A stretch of 64,000 nt of DNA from Nocardia sp. CDC159 (GCF_023740735.1 NZ_JAMRXH010000001.1:186001-250000), one strand, 5' to 3'; positions 34,096-44,366 are shown, counted from the stretch's first letter. A program made the numbers and translations. The notes: generated by a model not told the origin, from the sequence alone.

Positions 34096-34992
34096 ATGGA
34101 CTACCGAGTGGACGTCTGCGAAGTGGTCCCCCGGGCGGTCCTGCGGGTGTCCCAGAGGATTCGCGCCGACCGTCCCGGAGAAGACATCACCGCCGGAATG
34201 GCCGCGCTGAACACGGCGCTGCGCCGGGCGGAACTCACTGCGTGCGGCTCCCCCGCGATCTGCTACCGCGACGACCCCCGGGTGGCCGAGAGTACCGTGG
34301 TGGACTTCGAGATACCCGTCGAGCCCGGAACGATGCTCGGCCCCGGCTCCGGCGCGGAGGTCGTCATCGCACCCGCGACCCTGATCGCCCGCACCTGCCA
34401 TCGAGGCGACTACGGCGGCCTGGCCTCGGCGCACCGCGCCCTCAAGCTGTGGGGACGCGAATCCGGCTATCGAAGGATCGGGCAGCCCAGCGAGGTGTAT
34501 CTGGTCGGCCCCGACGAGGTCACCGACCCGAGGCGCTTGATCACCGAAATCCGCGTCCCGGTGGCCCCTCCGCTGGCCATGACCGTCCACCGGACCGAGC
34601 CCTTCGACGACGTCGTGCAGTCGACCCGAGAAGCCCTGCGCGAACAAGGTTTCGGCGTCCTGACCGAGATCGATGTCCAATCCACCCTGTGCGAGGAGCT
34701 CGGCGAGCACATCGACCGCTACCTCATTCTGGGTGTCTGCAATCCGAGCCTGGCCGCCCGTGCGCTGCGGGCCGATCCGCAAGCGGGACTTCTCCTGCCG
34801 TGCAATGTCGTGGTGCGTACGACCGGCACGGACACCGTGGTGGAGGCCGCGGATCCGCGGATAGTGCTTCGCGCCACCGCCCAGCCCGCTCTGGCCGATA
34901 TCGCCGAGCAAGCGCATCGGTTGCTCGCCGCCGCGATCGACCACTTGCGCCGCGCTCCCCGTCCGGCACGCGGTGCACTGCCGGGCGAGTGA
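34096..34992 (+). CDS. GyrI-like effector-binding domain fused to DUF302
   Basis: A 298-aa two-domain protein. Residues ~1-155 are a GyrI-like/SHS2 small-molecule-binding fold (VVPRAVLRVSQRI, GSPAICYRDDP, RTCHRGDYGGLASAHRALKLWGRESGYRRIGQPSEVYLVGP). Residues ~160-290 are a DUF302 domain (PFDDVVQSTREALREQGFGVLTEIDVQSTLCEELG, YLILGVCNPSLAARAL, LLLPCNVVVR). DUF302 proteins are often linked to redox or metal contexts; function is unknown. It lacks a DNA-binding domain, so it is not a regulator by itself. A hairpin follows at 34998. Confidence 0.85.
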   Translation: MDYRVDVCEVVPRAVLRVSQRIRADRPGEDITAGMAALNTALRRAELTACGSPAICYRDDPRVAESTVVDFEIPVEPGTMLGPGSGAEVVIAPATLIARTCHRGDYGGLASAHRALKLWGRESGYRRIGQPSEVYLVGPDEVTDPRRLITEIRVPVAPPLAMTVHRTEPFDDVVQSTREALREQGFGVLTEIDVQSTLCEELGEHIDRYLILGVCNPSLAARALRADPQAGLLLPCNVVVRTTGTDTVVEAADPRIVLRATAQPALADIAEQAHRLLAAAIDHLRRAPRPARGALPGE

Positions 34993-34997
34993 CCATG

Positions 34998-35024
34998 GGC
35001 CTTCGGCCCCGAGGCCCGAAGGCC
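34998..35024. terminator. Hairpin after the GyrI-DUF302 gene
   Basis: GGCCTTCGG (34998-35006) pairs with CCGAAGGCC (35016-35024) across a 9-base loop, 6 bases after the stop codon. Likely a factor-independent-type terminator without U-tract; the sequence GGGCCTTCGGCCCC also resembles a DosR half-site, and it precedes nitroreductase 2. Confidence 0.5.
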
Positions 35025-35060
35025 GTATGCGCGCCGGGCTGCGAGGGCAATGCTCGAACC

Positions 35061-36062
35061 ATGACAACAAGCGACCCCCTCACGACGACCCCGGTCCCAG
35101 ACCATGCGACGCTGCTGGCGGTCATGCGCCTCGCGGTCCGCGCGCCCTCGGTGCACAACACCCAACCCTGGCGGTGGACCTTCGACGGCGTCGAGCTGCA
35201 TCTGCACGCCGACCCGGACCGGATGCTGCCCGCCGCCGACCCGCACGGCCGCCAACGCACGATCAGCTGCGGCGCGGCGCTGCACCACGCCCGCACCGCC
35301 TTCGCCGCTTACGGCTGGCACACCGACACCGTGCGGCTGCCCGACTACGAACGTCCCGACCATTTGGCGAGCATCACCTTCCGCCCCTGGCCCGACCCGC
35401 CCACCGGCATCGCCCCCCGCGCTCGCGCGATCGTCGATCGCTACACCGACCGACTGCCGATGCTCGCGCCCGAGGGCTGGACCGACCTCGTTCCGAGGCT
35501 GCGCGCACTGGTCACCCCGCACGGCCTCGAATTCGATGTGCTCGGCGAACAGGGTCACGCGCGGCTGGCCGCGGTCTCCGAGCATACGACCTCCGCCCGC
35601 CGCTACGACATGATGTATCAGCACGAATTGCATTGGTGGGCAGGCAATTCCGATACCGCCGAAGGGATACCGCCCCACGCGCTGGTGTCGGCCGCCGAGC
35701 GCGCGCGCGTCGATATCGGACGAGAATTTCCCTCCACCGCGCATTCCGCGCGCCGCGCCGATCTCACCGACCGGTCCCAGCTGGTGGTGCTCGGCTCCTA
35801 CACCGACTCCCCGATGGTGTGGCTGCACACCGGCGAGGCATTGTCGGCGATCCTGCTCGAGGCCACGGCTGCGGGACTGGCCACCTGCCCCGTCACGCAC
35901 ATCACCGAACTCGCGGCCGGGCGACGCACGGTGGCGACCCTGCTGTCACAGCCGACCCTGCCCCAGGTCGTCGTGCGCATCGGCACCGCCCCCGATCGTC
36001 AGGAACTGCCGCCGACGCCCCGCCGACCGCTCACCGATGTCCTGGAAATCCGCGAATACTGA
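35061..36062 (+). CDS. Acg-family FMN-binding nitroreductase 2
   Basis: A 333-aa paralogue of the nitroreductases at 25367 and 43397. It has VRAPSVHNTQPWRWTFDGVEL near residue 22, RTISCGAALHHARTAF, YTDRLPMLAPEGW, and LHTGEALSAILLEATAAGLATCPVTHITELAAGR before the VVRIGTAPDR and RRPL end. All regions are intact, unlike the third copy. ATG 35061 starts 37 bases after the hairpin. It lies directly upstream of devR with the devR promoter boxes in between. Confidence 0.9.
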   Translation: MTTSDPLTTTPVPDHATLLAVMRLAVRAPSVHNTQPWRWTFDGVELHLHADPDRMLPAADPHGRQRTISCGAALHHARTAFAAYGWHTDTVRLPDYERPDHLASITFRPWPDPPTGIAPRARAIVDRYTDRLPMLAPEGWTDLVPRLRALVTPHGLEFDVLGEQGHARLAAVSEHTTSARRYDMMYQHELHWWAGNSDTAEGIPPHALVSAAERARVDIGREFPSTAHSARRADLTDRSQLVVLGSYTDSPMVWLHTGEALSAILLEATAAGLATCPVTHITELAAGRRTVATLLSQPTLPQVVVRIGTAPDRQELPPTPRRPLTDVLEIREY

Positions 36063-36087
36063 GCGTCGGCTCCGACTCGCGTAGAAA

Positions 36088-36122
36088 GGGACTTTCGGCC
36101 ATGTTCGACAGTCGTTCGGCCC
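36088..36122 (+). promoter_or_regulatory. DosR-like boxes in the devR promoter
   Basis: GGGACTTTCGGCCAT (36088-36102), followed 20 bases later by the weaker CAGTCGTTCGGCCCA (36108-36122). They lie 46-80 bases upstream of the devR ATG, which suggests autoregulation as in mycobacteria. Confidence 0.65.
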
Positions 36123-36167
36123 ACCTACTGTGATCTCAATCCACCGCTACCGATTGGACACCACCCC

Positions 36168-36815
36168 ATGATCAAGGTGTTCCTGGTCGACGACCACGAG
36201 ATCGTCCGCCGCGGCCTGACCGACCTGCTCGAGGGCGACCCAGAGCTCACCGTAATCGGCGAGGCGGGCGACGTCTCCCAGGCCTTGGCTCGCATCCCCG
36301 CCCTGCGCCCCGACGTCGCCGTGCTCGACGTGCGACTACCCGACGGCAACGGCATCGAACTGTGCCGCGAACTGCTGTCCCGGCTCGACGACCTGCGCTG
36401 CCTCATCCTCACCTCCTTCACCGACGAACAGGCCATGCTCGACGCCATCCTCGCCGGAGCCAGCGGCTACGTCGTCAAGGACATCAAAGGCATGCAACTG
36501 GCCGAAGCCATCAAAACCGTCGGATCCGGCCGCTCACTGCTGGACAATCGCGCCGCGGCCGCCCTCATGGATCGACTGCGCCGCAGCACCGAACCCGACG
36601 GCCCCCTGGCCAACCTCACCGAACAGGAACGCACCCTGCTCGATCTGCTCGGCGAGGGCCTGACCAACCGGCAGATCGCCGAACGAATGTTCTTGGCGGA
36701 GAAGACGGTCAAGAACTATGTCTCACGCCTGCTGGCCAAGCTCGGCATGGAACGGCGCACCCAGGCCGCCGTCTACGCCTCCAAAGTGCGCGGTGATCGA
36801 AAATCCTCGAACTGA
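36168..36815 (+). CDS. devR: DevR/DosR response regulator (NarL/LuxR family)
   Basis: A 215-aa regulator almost collinear with M. tuberculosis DosR (217 aa). Receiver: [17 protein letters not shown] with the acidic pocket, phospho-acceptor Asp in [13 protein letters not shown] (residue ~54), switch Thr in [12 protein letters not shown], and GYVVKDIKG. The LuxR-type HTH is [55 protein letters not shown], in which the mycobacterial DNA-contacting residues are conserved. The presumed partner kinase is 2.7 kb upstream on the same strand. Regulates the boxes listed in this annotation, by family knowledge. Confidence 0.95.
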   Translation: MIKVFLVDDHEIVRRGLTDLLEGDPELTVIGEAGDVSQALARIPALRPDVAVLDVRLPDGNGIELCRELLSRLDDLRCLILTSFTDEQAMLDAILAGASGYVVKDIKGMQLAEAIKTVGSGRSLLDNRAAAALMDRLRRSTEPDGPLANLTEQERTLLDLLGEGLTNRQIAERMFLAEKTVKNYVSRLLAKLGMERRTQAAVYASKVRGDRKSSN

Positions 36816-36828
36816 GGCCCTGCGGTCG

Positions 36829-36843
36829 AGGACCTTCGGCCAT
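36829..36843 (+). promoter_or_regulatory. DosR-like box upstream of the PEP-synthase-like gene
   Basis: AGGACCTTCGGCCAT, identical to the box at 45187-45201 on the opposite strand. It lies 70 bases upstream of the ATG at 36914 and 13 bases after devR. Confidence 0.7.
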
Positions 36844-36913
36844 AGTGCTCAGACCCGTTCGTCGGCGAATCTGGCTGCAGGCCAATGCTTCACCTCAACG
36901 GATCGGAGTCGTG

Positions 36914-39210
36914 ATGGGCGACTATGTGGCAGGGCTCGACGAACTTCGGCTCGCCGACGCCGACCGAGCCGGCGGCAAGGGCGCGAATCTCGGGGAGCTC
37001 GTGGCGGCGAAACTGCCCGTGCCGCCGGGCTTCGTCCTGCTACGGGCGGGCTATCAACAGGTGATCGACCAGGGTCCGCACGGAGCCGAGCTGGCGGCCA
37101 TGCACACCGCCGCCCTTCAAGCCGCTGCGGCAAGCCCCGCCGTCGACGCTCGACAGCTGGACGAATTGTGCCGGCGCATGCGGGAACTCGTCCTCGACAC
37201 GCCCCTCCACGGCGCTGTGCGCGAGGCGATACTGGCGGCCTATCACGCACTCGGCGAAGCCGTTTCGGTCGCGGTCCGTTCCTCGGCGGTCGGCGAGGAC
37301 GGCGCGACCGCTTCCTTCGCGGGCATGAACGTCACCCGGACCAATATCCGCGGTGACGACAAACTGCTTGCCGCCGTGCGGGACTGCTGGGCCTCGCTGT
37401 TCACGCCCCGCGTCATCACCTACCGGGCCCGCCGCAAGATGATCGACACTCCCGAAATGGCCGTCGTCGTGCAGCAAATGGTCACCGCGCGTACCGCAGG
37501 CGTCGCATTCACCGCCGACCCGGCGACCGGCCACCGCGACCGCCTGGTCATCGAGGCCGCGCACGGGCAGGGCGAGGTGGTGGTATCCGGGTCGGTCACA
37601 CCCGACACCTACCTGCTCGACGCGACTGGCCCCACCCTGATCGCCACCCACCCCGGCCGCCAGAACTACGCCATCGTGGCAGGCCCCGACGGCGACCAGC
37701 ACGTGGAACTGCCCGAGGCACAAACCGATTCGACCGTACTGAACGAATCCCAGATTCTCGCCGTCGCCCGCCTCGCCCTGCAGGTCCAGCAGCACCACAG
37801 CGGCCGCCCGCAAGACGTCGAATGGGCCTTCGACGACACCGACCTGTGGCTGGTACAGGCACGTCCGATCACGACCCTGCACGACCAACCCCAGCCGGAG
37901 ACACCGACCACGACGAGCATCGAGGTGCGGCCTGGCCGCCGCCCCCGGCCAGGCCAGCGGCCCCGCTCGGGTATTGGTGTCCCCGGACCAGGGTTCAGCG
38001 CTGGACAAGGGCGAAGTGCTGGTGGCACCCATGACCAATCCGGACTGGCTGCCCACGATCGCGCGGGCCGCGGCGCTGGTGACCGACAGCGGCGGCATGA
38101 CCTGCCACGCCGCCATCGTCGCCCGCGAGCTCGGCGTCCCGTGCGTGGTCGGCACCCGCACCGCGACCTCCACGCTCTCCGACGGCCGGTGGATCACCGT
38201 CGACGGCACCACCGGGCAGGTCCGCGCCGCACGCGCGGGCACATCCACGGCCGCTGTTCACGTGGCCGCCGAATCACCTTCTCCCGCAGCCCTTTCCGAG
38301 GTCACCGGGACTCGGATCTATGTGAACCTGGCACTGCCCGATGTCGCCGAGCGAGTGGCCGTCACCGACGTCGACGGCGTCGGCCTGCTGCGCGCGGAGA
38401 CGCTGCTCACCCAGGCCCTCGGCGGTTGGCATCCCCGTGAACTCATCGCCCGCGGCGAACAGCGCACGTTCTTCGACTCGATGACCGAATCGCTGTCGCG
38501 CATCACCACCGCCTTCGCACCCCGTCCCGTGATCTATCGCGCAACGGACCTGCGCAGCAACGAATTCCGCTCGCTGACCGGCGGCACCCGCTATGAGCCC
38601 GAGGAACGCAACCCGATGATCGGCTACCGCGGCTGCTACCGCTACATCCGCGACCCCGAGGTGTTCCGGCTCGAACTGGCCGTCCTGGCCCGCGTCCGCG
38701 AACGCACCCCGAACCTGCACCTGATGATCCCGTTCGTCCGCACCCGTTGGGAACTCGAGGCCTGCCTGGAACTGATCGACGCGACACCACTGGGCCGCCA
38801 CCGCGACATGCACCGCTGGGTGATGGCCGAGGTGCCGTCGGTGATCCACTGGCTACCGGAATACGTCGGCCTGGGCATCGACGGAGTCTCGATCGGCAGC
38901 AACGATCTGACCCAGTTGATCCTCGGCGTCGATCGCGATTCGGAGGAATGCGCCTCCCTGTTCGACGAATCCGATCCCGCCGTCCTCGACGCGATCGGCC
39001 GCCATCGTCACCACCGCGCGCCGCCTCGGCATCACCTCGTCTCTGTGCGGGCAAGCCCCCTCCACCCACCCGGAGTTCGCCGAGCACCTCGTCTGCATGG
39101 GCATCACTTCCATCTCGGTCACCCCCGACGCCCTACTCGACACCCGCCGCGCCGTCGCCGCAGCAGAGCGCCGGCTCCTGCTCGAGCACGCCACCTCCCT
39201 CGAGCACTGA
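36914..39210 (+). pseudogene. PEP synthase/pyruvate phosphate dikinase-like gene with two frameshifts
   Basis: The ATG at 36914 has CGGAG five bases upstream. Frame 1 encodes the pyruvate/ATP-binding domain (ADRAGGKGANLGELVAAKLPVPPGFVLL, FTADPATGHRDRLVIEAAHGQGE, QDVEWAFDDTDLWLVQARPI). Near 37925-37932 the homology moves by one base to a second frame holding the swivelling phosphohistidine domain (TDSGGMTCHAAIVARELGVPCVVG) and most of the PEP-binding domain. Near 39001 it moves by one base again ([19 protein letters not shown], then [20 protein letters not shown]), ending at the TGA 39208-39210. Joined, it would be about 765 aa, the normal size. Either a real pseudogene or two sequencing indels. 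Confidence 0.75.
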
Positions 39211-39387
39211 CCCACAGCTTCTCAGCAGTGACGGCGGCCAGTAGATACTCCTCGCGGGCGGCCATATAGGGCCCCGCTGGCGGCCATCGAGTTCCCCGTG
39301 GGCGGCCAGATACTTCCCCGGCGTGTTGAGCATGTTCTGGGTTGCTGCGCGGGTTGCCTCGTGTGGCGTGAAGTCCAGTAGGGAGAT

Positions 39388-40881
39388 CATGGAAATCCTT
39401 GAGGCGTATGACCTTACGGGGGAGTTACCGGGCAGCAGCCGAGCTGGCGGGCTGCGATCACCACACGGTCGCGCGGTACGTGGCGTTGCGGGCGGCCGGG
39501 CAGAGCCCGGTGGCGCGGGAACATCGGGCGCGTCCGATCGATGAGTATCTGCCCAAGATCGAGGAGTTGGTGGTTCGTTCCGACGGCCGGATTCGTGCCG
39601 ATGTGGTGCACAAACGGATCACCGCGATGGGTTTCACCGGCGGGGAACGCACCACCCGCCGCGCGGTCGCGGAGGTGAAGAAGCGGCTGCGGGAGGGGCA
39701 GCGGCGGGTGTTTCGGCCGTGGATCCCGGAGCCGGGGTTGTGGTTGCAGTGGGATTGGGGCCACGGCCCGAAAATCGGTGGCCGCCAAACACAGTTGTGG
39801 TGCGCGTGGCTGGCGTGGTCGCGGTTTCGGGTGGTCGTTCCGGTGATGGACAAGACGCTGCCGACTGTGGTGTCGTGCCTGGACACCACGCTGCGCCGGA
39901 TCGGTGGAGTGCCGACCTATGCGTTGACCGACAACGAGAAGACCGTCTCGGTCGAGCACATCGCCGGGATCGCGGTGCGGCATCCCGAAATCGTCGATGT
40001 CGCACGGCATTACGGGATGACGATCCGCACCTGCATGCCCGCGGACCAAGGGCGGATCGGAGGCGACGGTGCGGATCGCGAAGGCCGATCTGGTGCCGAC
40101 GATGACCAACCTGCTGCCCGCCTACCGCACCTTCGGCGAGCTCGAGACCGCCTGCCGGGAGTTCTGCGAGCAGGTCAACGACCGCGAGCACCGCGAGACC
40201 CGGCGCCGTCCGGTCGAGGCCCTCGCGGAGGAACGGACCCGGCTGCATCCGTTGCCGGCGACCGCGTTCACCGTCGCGTTCGGCACCACCCGGCGAGTGA
40301 ACTGGGATTCGACGGTTTCGGTTGAGGGCGTGAAGTATTCGGTCCCCCACACCCTGGTCGACACCCGGGTCTGGGTCCGCTTCCACGGCGACGAGCTGAT
40401 CGTCACCGCTGTCGGTGATCACGGGCCCACCGAGGTCGCCCGCCACGATCGGTCCAGGCCGGGCAAGCCGTCGATCAAGGACGAGCACTACCCGCCCCGC
40501 CCGGACCATCACGGCGAACGCACCCCGCGCGCGGCCAGCGCCGAGGAGGCCGCGTTCCTCGCGCTCGGGCCGGGCGCGGCAGCGTGGTTGACCGAAGCCG
40601 CGGCCGTCGGAACTCGCCGCATCCGCCCGAAGATGGCCGAGGCCGTCACCCTGGCCAAGCTGCACCCGCCCGCCGACGTCGACCGAGCACTCGGAATCGC
40701 CGCCATCGCAGGCCGTTTCGCCGAGAACGACCTGATCCGCATCCTGACCCACAACCGCGGCCGCCAGCACACCGAACCGACCCGGCCCAGCGAGAGCCAC
40801 AGCCTGCAGCCGGGCACCTCGGCCTGGTCCAACTTCGGCCTGCCCGCCGCCACCGACGACGACTTCGAAAGCGATCACTGA
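39388..40881 (+). pseudogene. istA: istA transposase of the IS21-family element, frameshifted
   Basis: The family start MEILEAYDLTG begins at ATG 39388 after GGGAG. Within a run of five G at 39418-39422 the frame moves by one base to SYRAAAELAGCDHHTVARYVALR (helix-turn-helix). The rve core follows: WLQWDWGHGPKIGG (first Asp), YALTDNEKTV (second Asp). Near 40046 the conserved stretch between PAD and KGGSEATVRIAKADLVP has lost several bases and the frame changes again, before the glutamate helix. The remainder to the stop overlapping istB is intact. At least two indels, so an inactive transposase is likely. Confidence 0.8.
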
Positions 40882-41669
40882 TGTCCGCCCCACTGCGCAT
40901 CGCCGCATCCAACGGCGACCCCCTGGCCGAGGCCATCGCCTTGACCAAGCGACTGAAACTGCCCTACCTGCGGCGCGCCCTGACCGATCTCGTCCCGACC
41001 GCCAAAGCGCAACGCTGGGATCCCGCCGAGGTCGTGCGGGTGCTGCTGGCCGAGGAAGCCGCCGGCCGCGACGCCACCAACCTGCGGACCCGCCGCAAAC
41101 GCGCCGGGTTCCCCGCCGGAAAGACCTTCGGCGACTGGGACGAAACCGCGTCCTCGATCCCGCGCCCCACCCAGGACGCACTGAAAACCCTCGAATGGGT
41201 GAAAAACAAAGAGAACCTTTGCATCTGCGGGCCGTCGGGCACCGGCAAGAGCCACTTCTGCGAAGCACTCGGCCAGGCCGCGGTCGAGGAAGGACTCACC
41301 GTCGCCTGGTTCACCATCGAAGACCTCGGCGCGCTCATCCGCCGCCACCGCGTCGACGACTCGATCGCCCGCGCCATCACCCGACTGATCCGCAGCGACC
41401 TGATCATCGTCGACGACATCGGCCTGCTGCCAGTCAGTCCCGATGCCGCAGAAGGGTTTTACCGTCTCGTCGACGCCGCCTACGAGCGCCGAGCGATGGC
41501 CGTCAGCAGCAACCTGCACCCGTCGGGCTTCGACGAGATCATGCCCAAGACCCTGGCCACCGCCACAGTCGATCGCCTGCTTCATCACGCTCATGTCGTG
41601 GTCACCTCCGGCGACAGCTTTCGGCTCGCCCAAGCAACCTCCGGGCAAGGGGTGAAGCCCTTGCGATGA
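40881..41669 (+). CDS. istB: IstB-like ATP-binding transposition helper
   Basis: A 262-aa DnaC/IstB-type ATPase. The N-terminal RLKLPYLRRALTDL-type segment, Walker A CGPSGTGKSHF, Walker B DLIIVDDIGLLPV and the sensor SSNLHPSGFDEIM are all in place. IstB assembles on target DNA and activates IstA. Its ATG overlaps the istA stop (TGATG), the usual coupling for IS21. The reading frame is intact even though istA is not. Confidence 0.9.
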   Translation: MSAPLRIAASNGDPLAEAIALTKRLKLPYLRRALTDLVPTAKAQRWDPAEVVRVLLAEEAAGRDATNLRTRRKRAGFPAGKTFGDWDETASSIPRPTQDALKTLEWVKNKENLCICGPSGTGKSHFCEALGQAAVEEGLTVAWFTIEDLGALIRRHRVDDSIARAITRLIRSDLIIVDDIGLLPVSPDAAEGFYRLVDAAYERRAMAVSSNLHPSGFDEIMPKTLATATVDRLLHHAHVVVTSGDSFRLAQATSGQGVKPLR

Positions 41670-41817
41670 CCAACCACCCACCGCCGCGAAACCGTTTGCG
41701 GCGGTGGGGAGATAACTGGCCATGGGGAAACAACTGGCCGCCGCTGGGGACTCATAACTGGCCGCCAGCGGGGAGAACAACAGGCCGCCCATGGGGAGCA
41801 CCAACTGGCCATTGACA

Positions 41818-42458
41818 CAGCAGCACGACTGTCGCCGTTGCCGCGCTGCCGTGCGGCATGGTCGCGGGTATCCAACACCGCCGCCGACAACCCCGCAGGG
41901 CCTGGTCTATGGCATGGAATGGCTTGATGCTTCGAGATCCGCCGTGGAGATTTGCGGACCGGTGTGGGGCAATCCGCTTACCGCGCGGGCCGTACATTCC
42001 CCCTGGAGCCACCCGAACAGGGCGCCGGCGTTTGTCAGCTGGGACACCGGTGTTCTGGTTGGGCTGGTGTATGCCAGACGGTGCCGCCGAATCCGCTCCT
42101 GCAAAGTCCGGCGGCACTCGTCTGGCAACTCTGCCCTGGGTCGGCTCCGCCACACCGGTGCCAGCGTATGTGCGGCAGAGGGGTGAGAATCGCCGGACTG
42201 GCACCCGGGCCTCGATCCACCTCTCTGGCTATTCAGAGAGGCATCCCACCGGCGCAAAGGTAGCCGGTGGTCGGTGCGACGAGTCGATACGCGCCGCGCA
42301 GTGATCCTATGCCTATGCCGGTGGCGAACATCGGATATCGGGCCGAACTGGCTGCTGAGCCCGGCAGGACGCGCCGACGCACGAAATAGCGTGCATGGCG
42401 ATGCCGCGTTCCGAAGGTTCTCCGGCACGCGGCAGCGGCAACGAAAGGGCCCGGCTCC
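41818..42458. other. Non-coding stretch right of the IS21 element
   Basis: About 640 bases; open frames exist but none has recognisable homology or RBS. One clear structure: CCTCTCTG (42220-42227) pairs perfectly with CAGAGAGG (42234-42241) over a 6-base loop, possibly a terminator. Confidence 0.45.
42220..42241. terminator. Perfect 8-bp hairpin
   Basis: CCTCTCTG-GCTATT-CAGAGAGG. It lies 218 bases beyond the end of the Usp gene at 42459 (minus strand), so it may terminate that operon; no U-tract. Confidence 0.35.
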
Positions 42459-43355
42459 CTATCCTGTCTCTTCTTCTGTCTTCCGCCGGCGCACGATCAC
42501 AAGCGGGGTTTCCACCGAGTGCAGTACCGCATTGCTGGTGGAGCCCAACAGCATTCCAGTGAAGCCGCCGCGGCCGTGGCTGCCCACGACGACCAGCTGG
42601 GCGTTGTCGGACTCGTCCACCAGCGCACGCACCGGCCGGTCCTGCACCAGGATTCGCCGCACCGGCACTTCCGGATAGCGCTCGGAAAAGCCGGCCAGGC
42701 TTTCGGCGAACGCTGCCTGCTCGGTTTCCCGGACGGTGTTGTCCCAGCCCATCATCGGCACGTCCATGCCGATGGGGACATCGCTCCAGGCGTGCAGGGC
42801 GGTCAGGCCGACCTTGCGCCGCGAGGCCTCGTCGAAAGCCAGCTCGAGGGCAGGCATGCTGTACTCGCTGCCGTCCACGCCGACCAGCACCGGCTTGTCC
42901 GCCGACACGGGGTCGATCGCCGACCACGAATGAATCACGGCCACCGGGCAATCCGCGTGCCGGGTGACCGCGGTGCTGACCGAGCCGAGCAGTCCACGCC
43001 GCAGCGCTCCCTGACCACGACTGCCGACAACAATCATGTGTGCACGCTTCGAGCGGGCGATGAGATCGGAGATGATCGGGTCGAAGGTCAGCGTCGTGGT
43101 GATCTCGGGTGATTCGGATACGGAGAGGCGGGCGATGCGGGCGGCCTCGGCGAGGATCCGTTCACCGTCCTTGCGCAGCCAATCCATATCGATATCGGTC
43201 ATCACCGCGCCCGGGCCCCACCCGACCGGAACGTTCACTGAGGTGACCAGTTCCAGACGCCGACCGTGCAGCGCCGCCTCGGCGGCCGCCCAGGCGGCCG
43301 CGTTGTACGACACCGACGAGCCGTCGACGGCGGCGACGATTGCTTGCTCACTCAT
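42459..43355 (-). CDS. Universal stress protein, tandem UspA domains (second copy)
   Basis: A 298-aa two-domain Usp. IVAAVDGSSVSYNAAAWAAAEAAL opens domain 1, with VVGSRGQGALRRGLLGSVSTAV as its ATP loop; VLVGVDGSEYSMPALELAFDEASRRKVGL opens domain 2, with VVVGSHGRGGFTGMLLGSTSNAV. Clearly a paralogue of the Usp at 19179. ATG 43355 has AGGAG six to seven bases ahead. It lies 41 bases downstream of nitroreductase 3 on the same strand, so the SDR, nitroreductase 3 and this gene look like one operon from the DosR-like box at 45187. Confidence 0.9.
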   Translation of the reverse strand: MSEQAIVAAVDGSSVSYNAAAWAAAEAALHGRRLELVTSVNVPVGWGPGAVMTDIDMDWLRKDGERILAEAARIARLSVSESPEITTTLTFDPIISDLIARSKRAHMIVVGSRGQGALRRGLLGSVSTAVTRHADCPVAVIHSWSAIDPVSADKPVLVGVDGSEYSMPALELAFDEASRRKVGLTALHAWSDVPIGMDVPMMGWDNTVRETEQAAFAESLAGFSERYPEVPVRRILVQDRPVRALVDESDNAQLVVVGSHGRGGFTGMLLGSTSNAVLHSVETPLVIVRRRKTEEETG

Positions 43356-43396
43356 GGGTTCTCCTCGATATTCGTTGAGAGTCATCGCCGGTCCGC

Positions 43397-44366
43397 CTAC
43401 AGCGGGGACACGACATCGTTCAGGGCCCGCCGCGGTGTCGCGGGGGCGAGGTCCGCACTCGTTGCCGCCCAGCCGATCCGGACGATCAACTGCGGGTGAC
43501 CGCTATCGCCCAGCACGCCCGCGAATGGCGGCGCGGGTCTCGGGGAGCTCCAGCGGTTCGGTGAGCGGACAGTTGGCCAGGCCGAGCTTGGTCGCGGTCA
43601 GCAGGACCGCGCTGAGCGCCTCCCCGGCTCGCAGCCTCGACACCCGGTCATCGCTAGCGGTACTGATCATTAGCAGCCGGTCGACAGCGTCGATATCGGT
43701 GACAACGACCTGGGGCAGAACCGGATCGGCGAACCTCCGTGTCGTCGGCTCGTCGGCGACCACGGCACTGCGCGCCGGAACTCCCGCCGGGGAGGCATGG
43801 CGGCCGCTCCACCGGGCGAGCTCGGCGTTGTAATCGGCATCGCGCGCATGCCGCGCGGCCGCCTGCTCGAAGGCCTCGAGCAATGTCGCCCGCGCCGGTC
43901 CCGATTCGACATGCGTCACCAGCGCGCCGTTCGCCGCGGCGGCCGCACCGATCGCGGTCAGGTAGGCGGTCGGCACTTCCCAGGAGGTGTACCTGCGACG
44001 GTCCGTGCGCCGCCGGGAGATCGCGCGCGACAGCTCCACCGCCTCGATCGTCGGTGTGCTCGAACGGAATTCGACCGCGGCGAGATGATCGGTGTCGGCC
44101 GGATTCGGCAGCCGGTGCACCACGGTCTCCCAGCCGAGCGCCCGCGCCGCGATGCGCAGATGATGCAGCGCCGCACCACAACTGACGATCAGATCGCGGT
44201 AATCGGGATCGGTGCGCGGCAAATGGCGGCTGGGGTCGGCGTACAGCTGCACCGTGCGCTCGCCCACGCGCCACAGCCAGGGCTGGCTGTTGTGCACCGA
44301 GGGCGCGCGCACCGCCATGGTCAGCGCGGCGCGGAGGGTGTCCGGATCAGGATGGGCGTTCGACAT
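43397..44366 (-). pseudogene. Acg-family nitroreductase 3, C-terminal frameshift
   Basis: Starts at ATG 44366 with GGAGGA upstream. Frame 1 gives VRAPSVHNSQPWLWRVGERTVQL, LIVSCGAALHHLRIAARALGW, RRTDRRRYTSWEVP, and LRAGEALSAVLLTATKLGLANCPLTEPLELPETRAAIRG, then a premature stop. One base earlier in frame, near 43515, the expected tail continues (VLGDSGHPQLIVRIGW, then the PRRAL ending) to a TAG at 43397-43399. The 970-base span is one more than a multiple of three, consistent with a single inserted base. The loss removes about 35 residues including the conserved V-x-RIGW strand. Real mutation or sequencing error. Confidence 0.75.

Larger units (their letters stand above)
39229..41817 (+). mobile_element. 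IS21-family insertion sequence with 6-bp target duplication
   Basis: About 2.59 kb with istA (frameshifted) and istB. Left end TGACGGCGGCCAGTAG and right end (read inward) TGTCAATGGCCAGTTG share 16 of 23 positions over the first 23 bases. Direct repeats CAGCAG flank it (39223-39228 and 41818-41823), a length typical for IS21 insertions. Subterminal GGCGGCCA repeats recur about every 22-24 bases inside the left end (39233, 39257, 39279, 39301), with inverted counterparts TGGCC at the right end, matching the multiple transposase-binding sites of the family. It sits 18 bases after the PEP-synthase-like stop. Confidence 0.9.
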
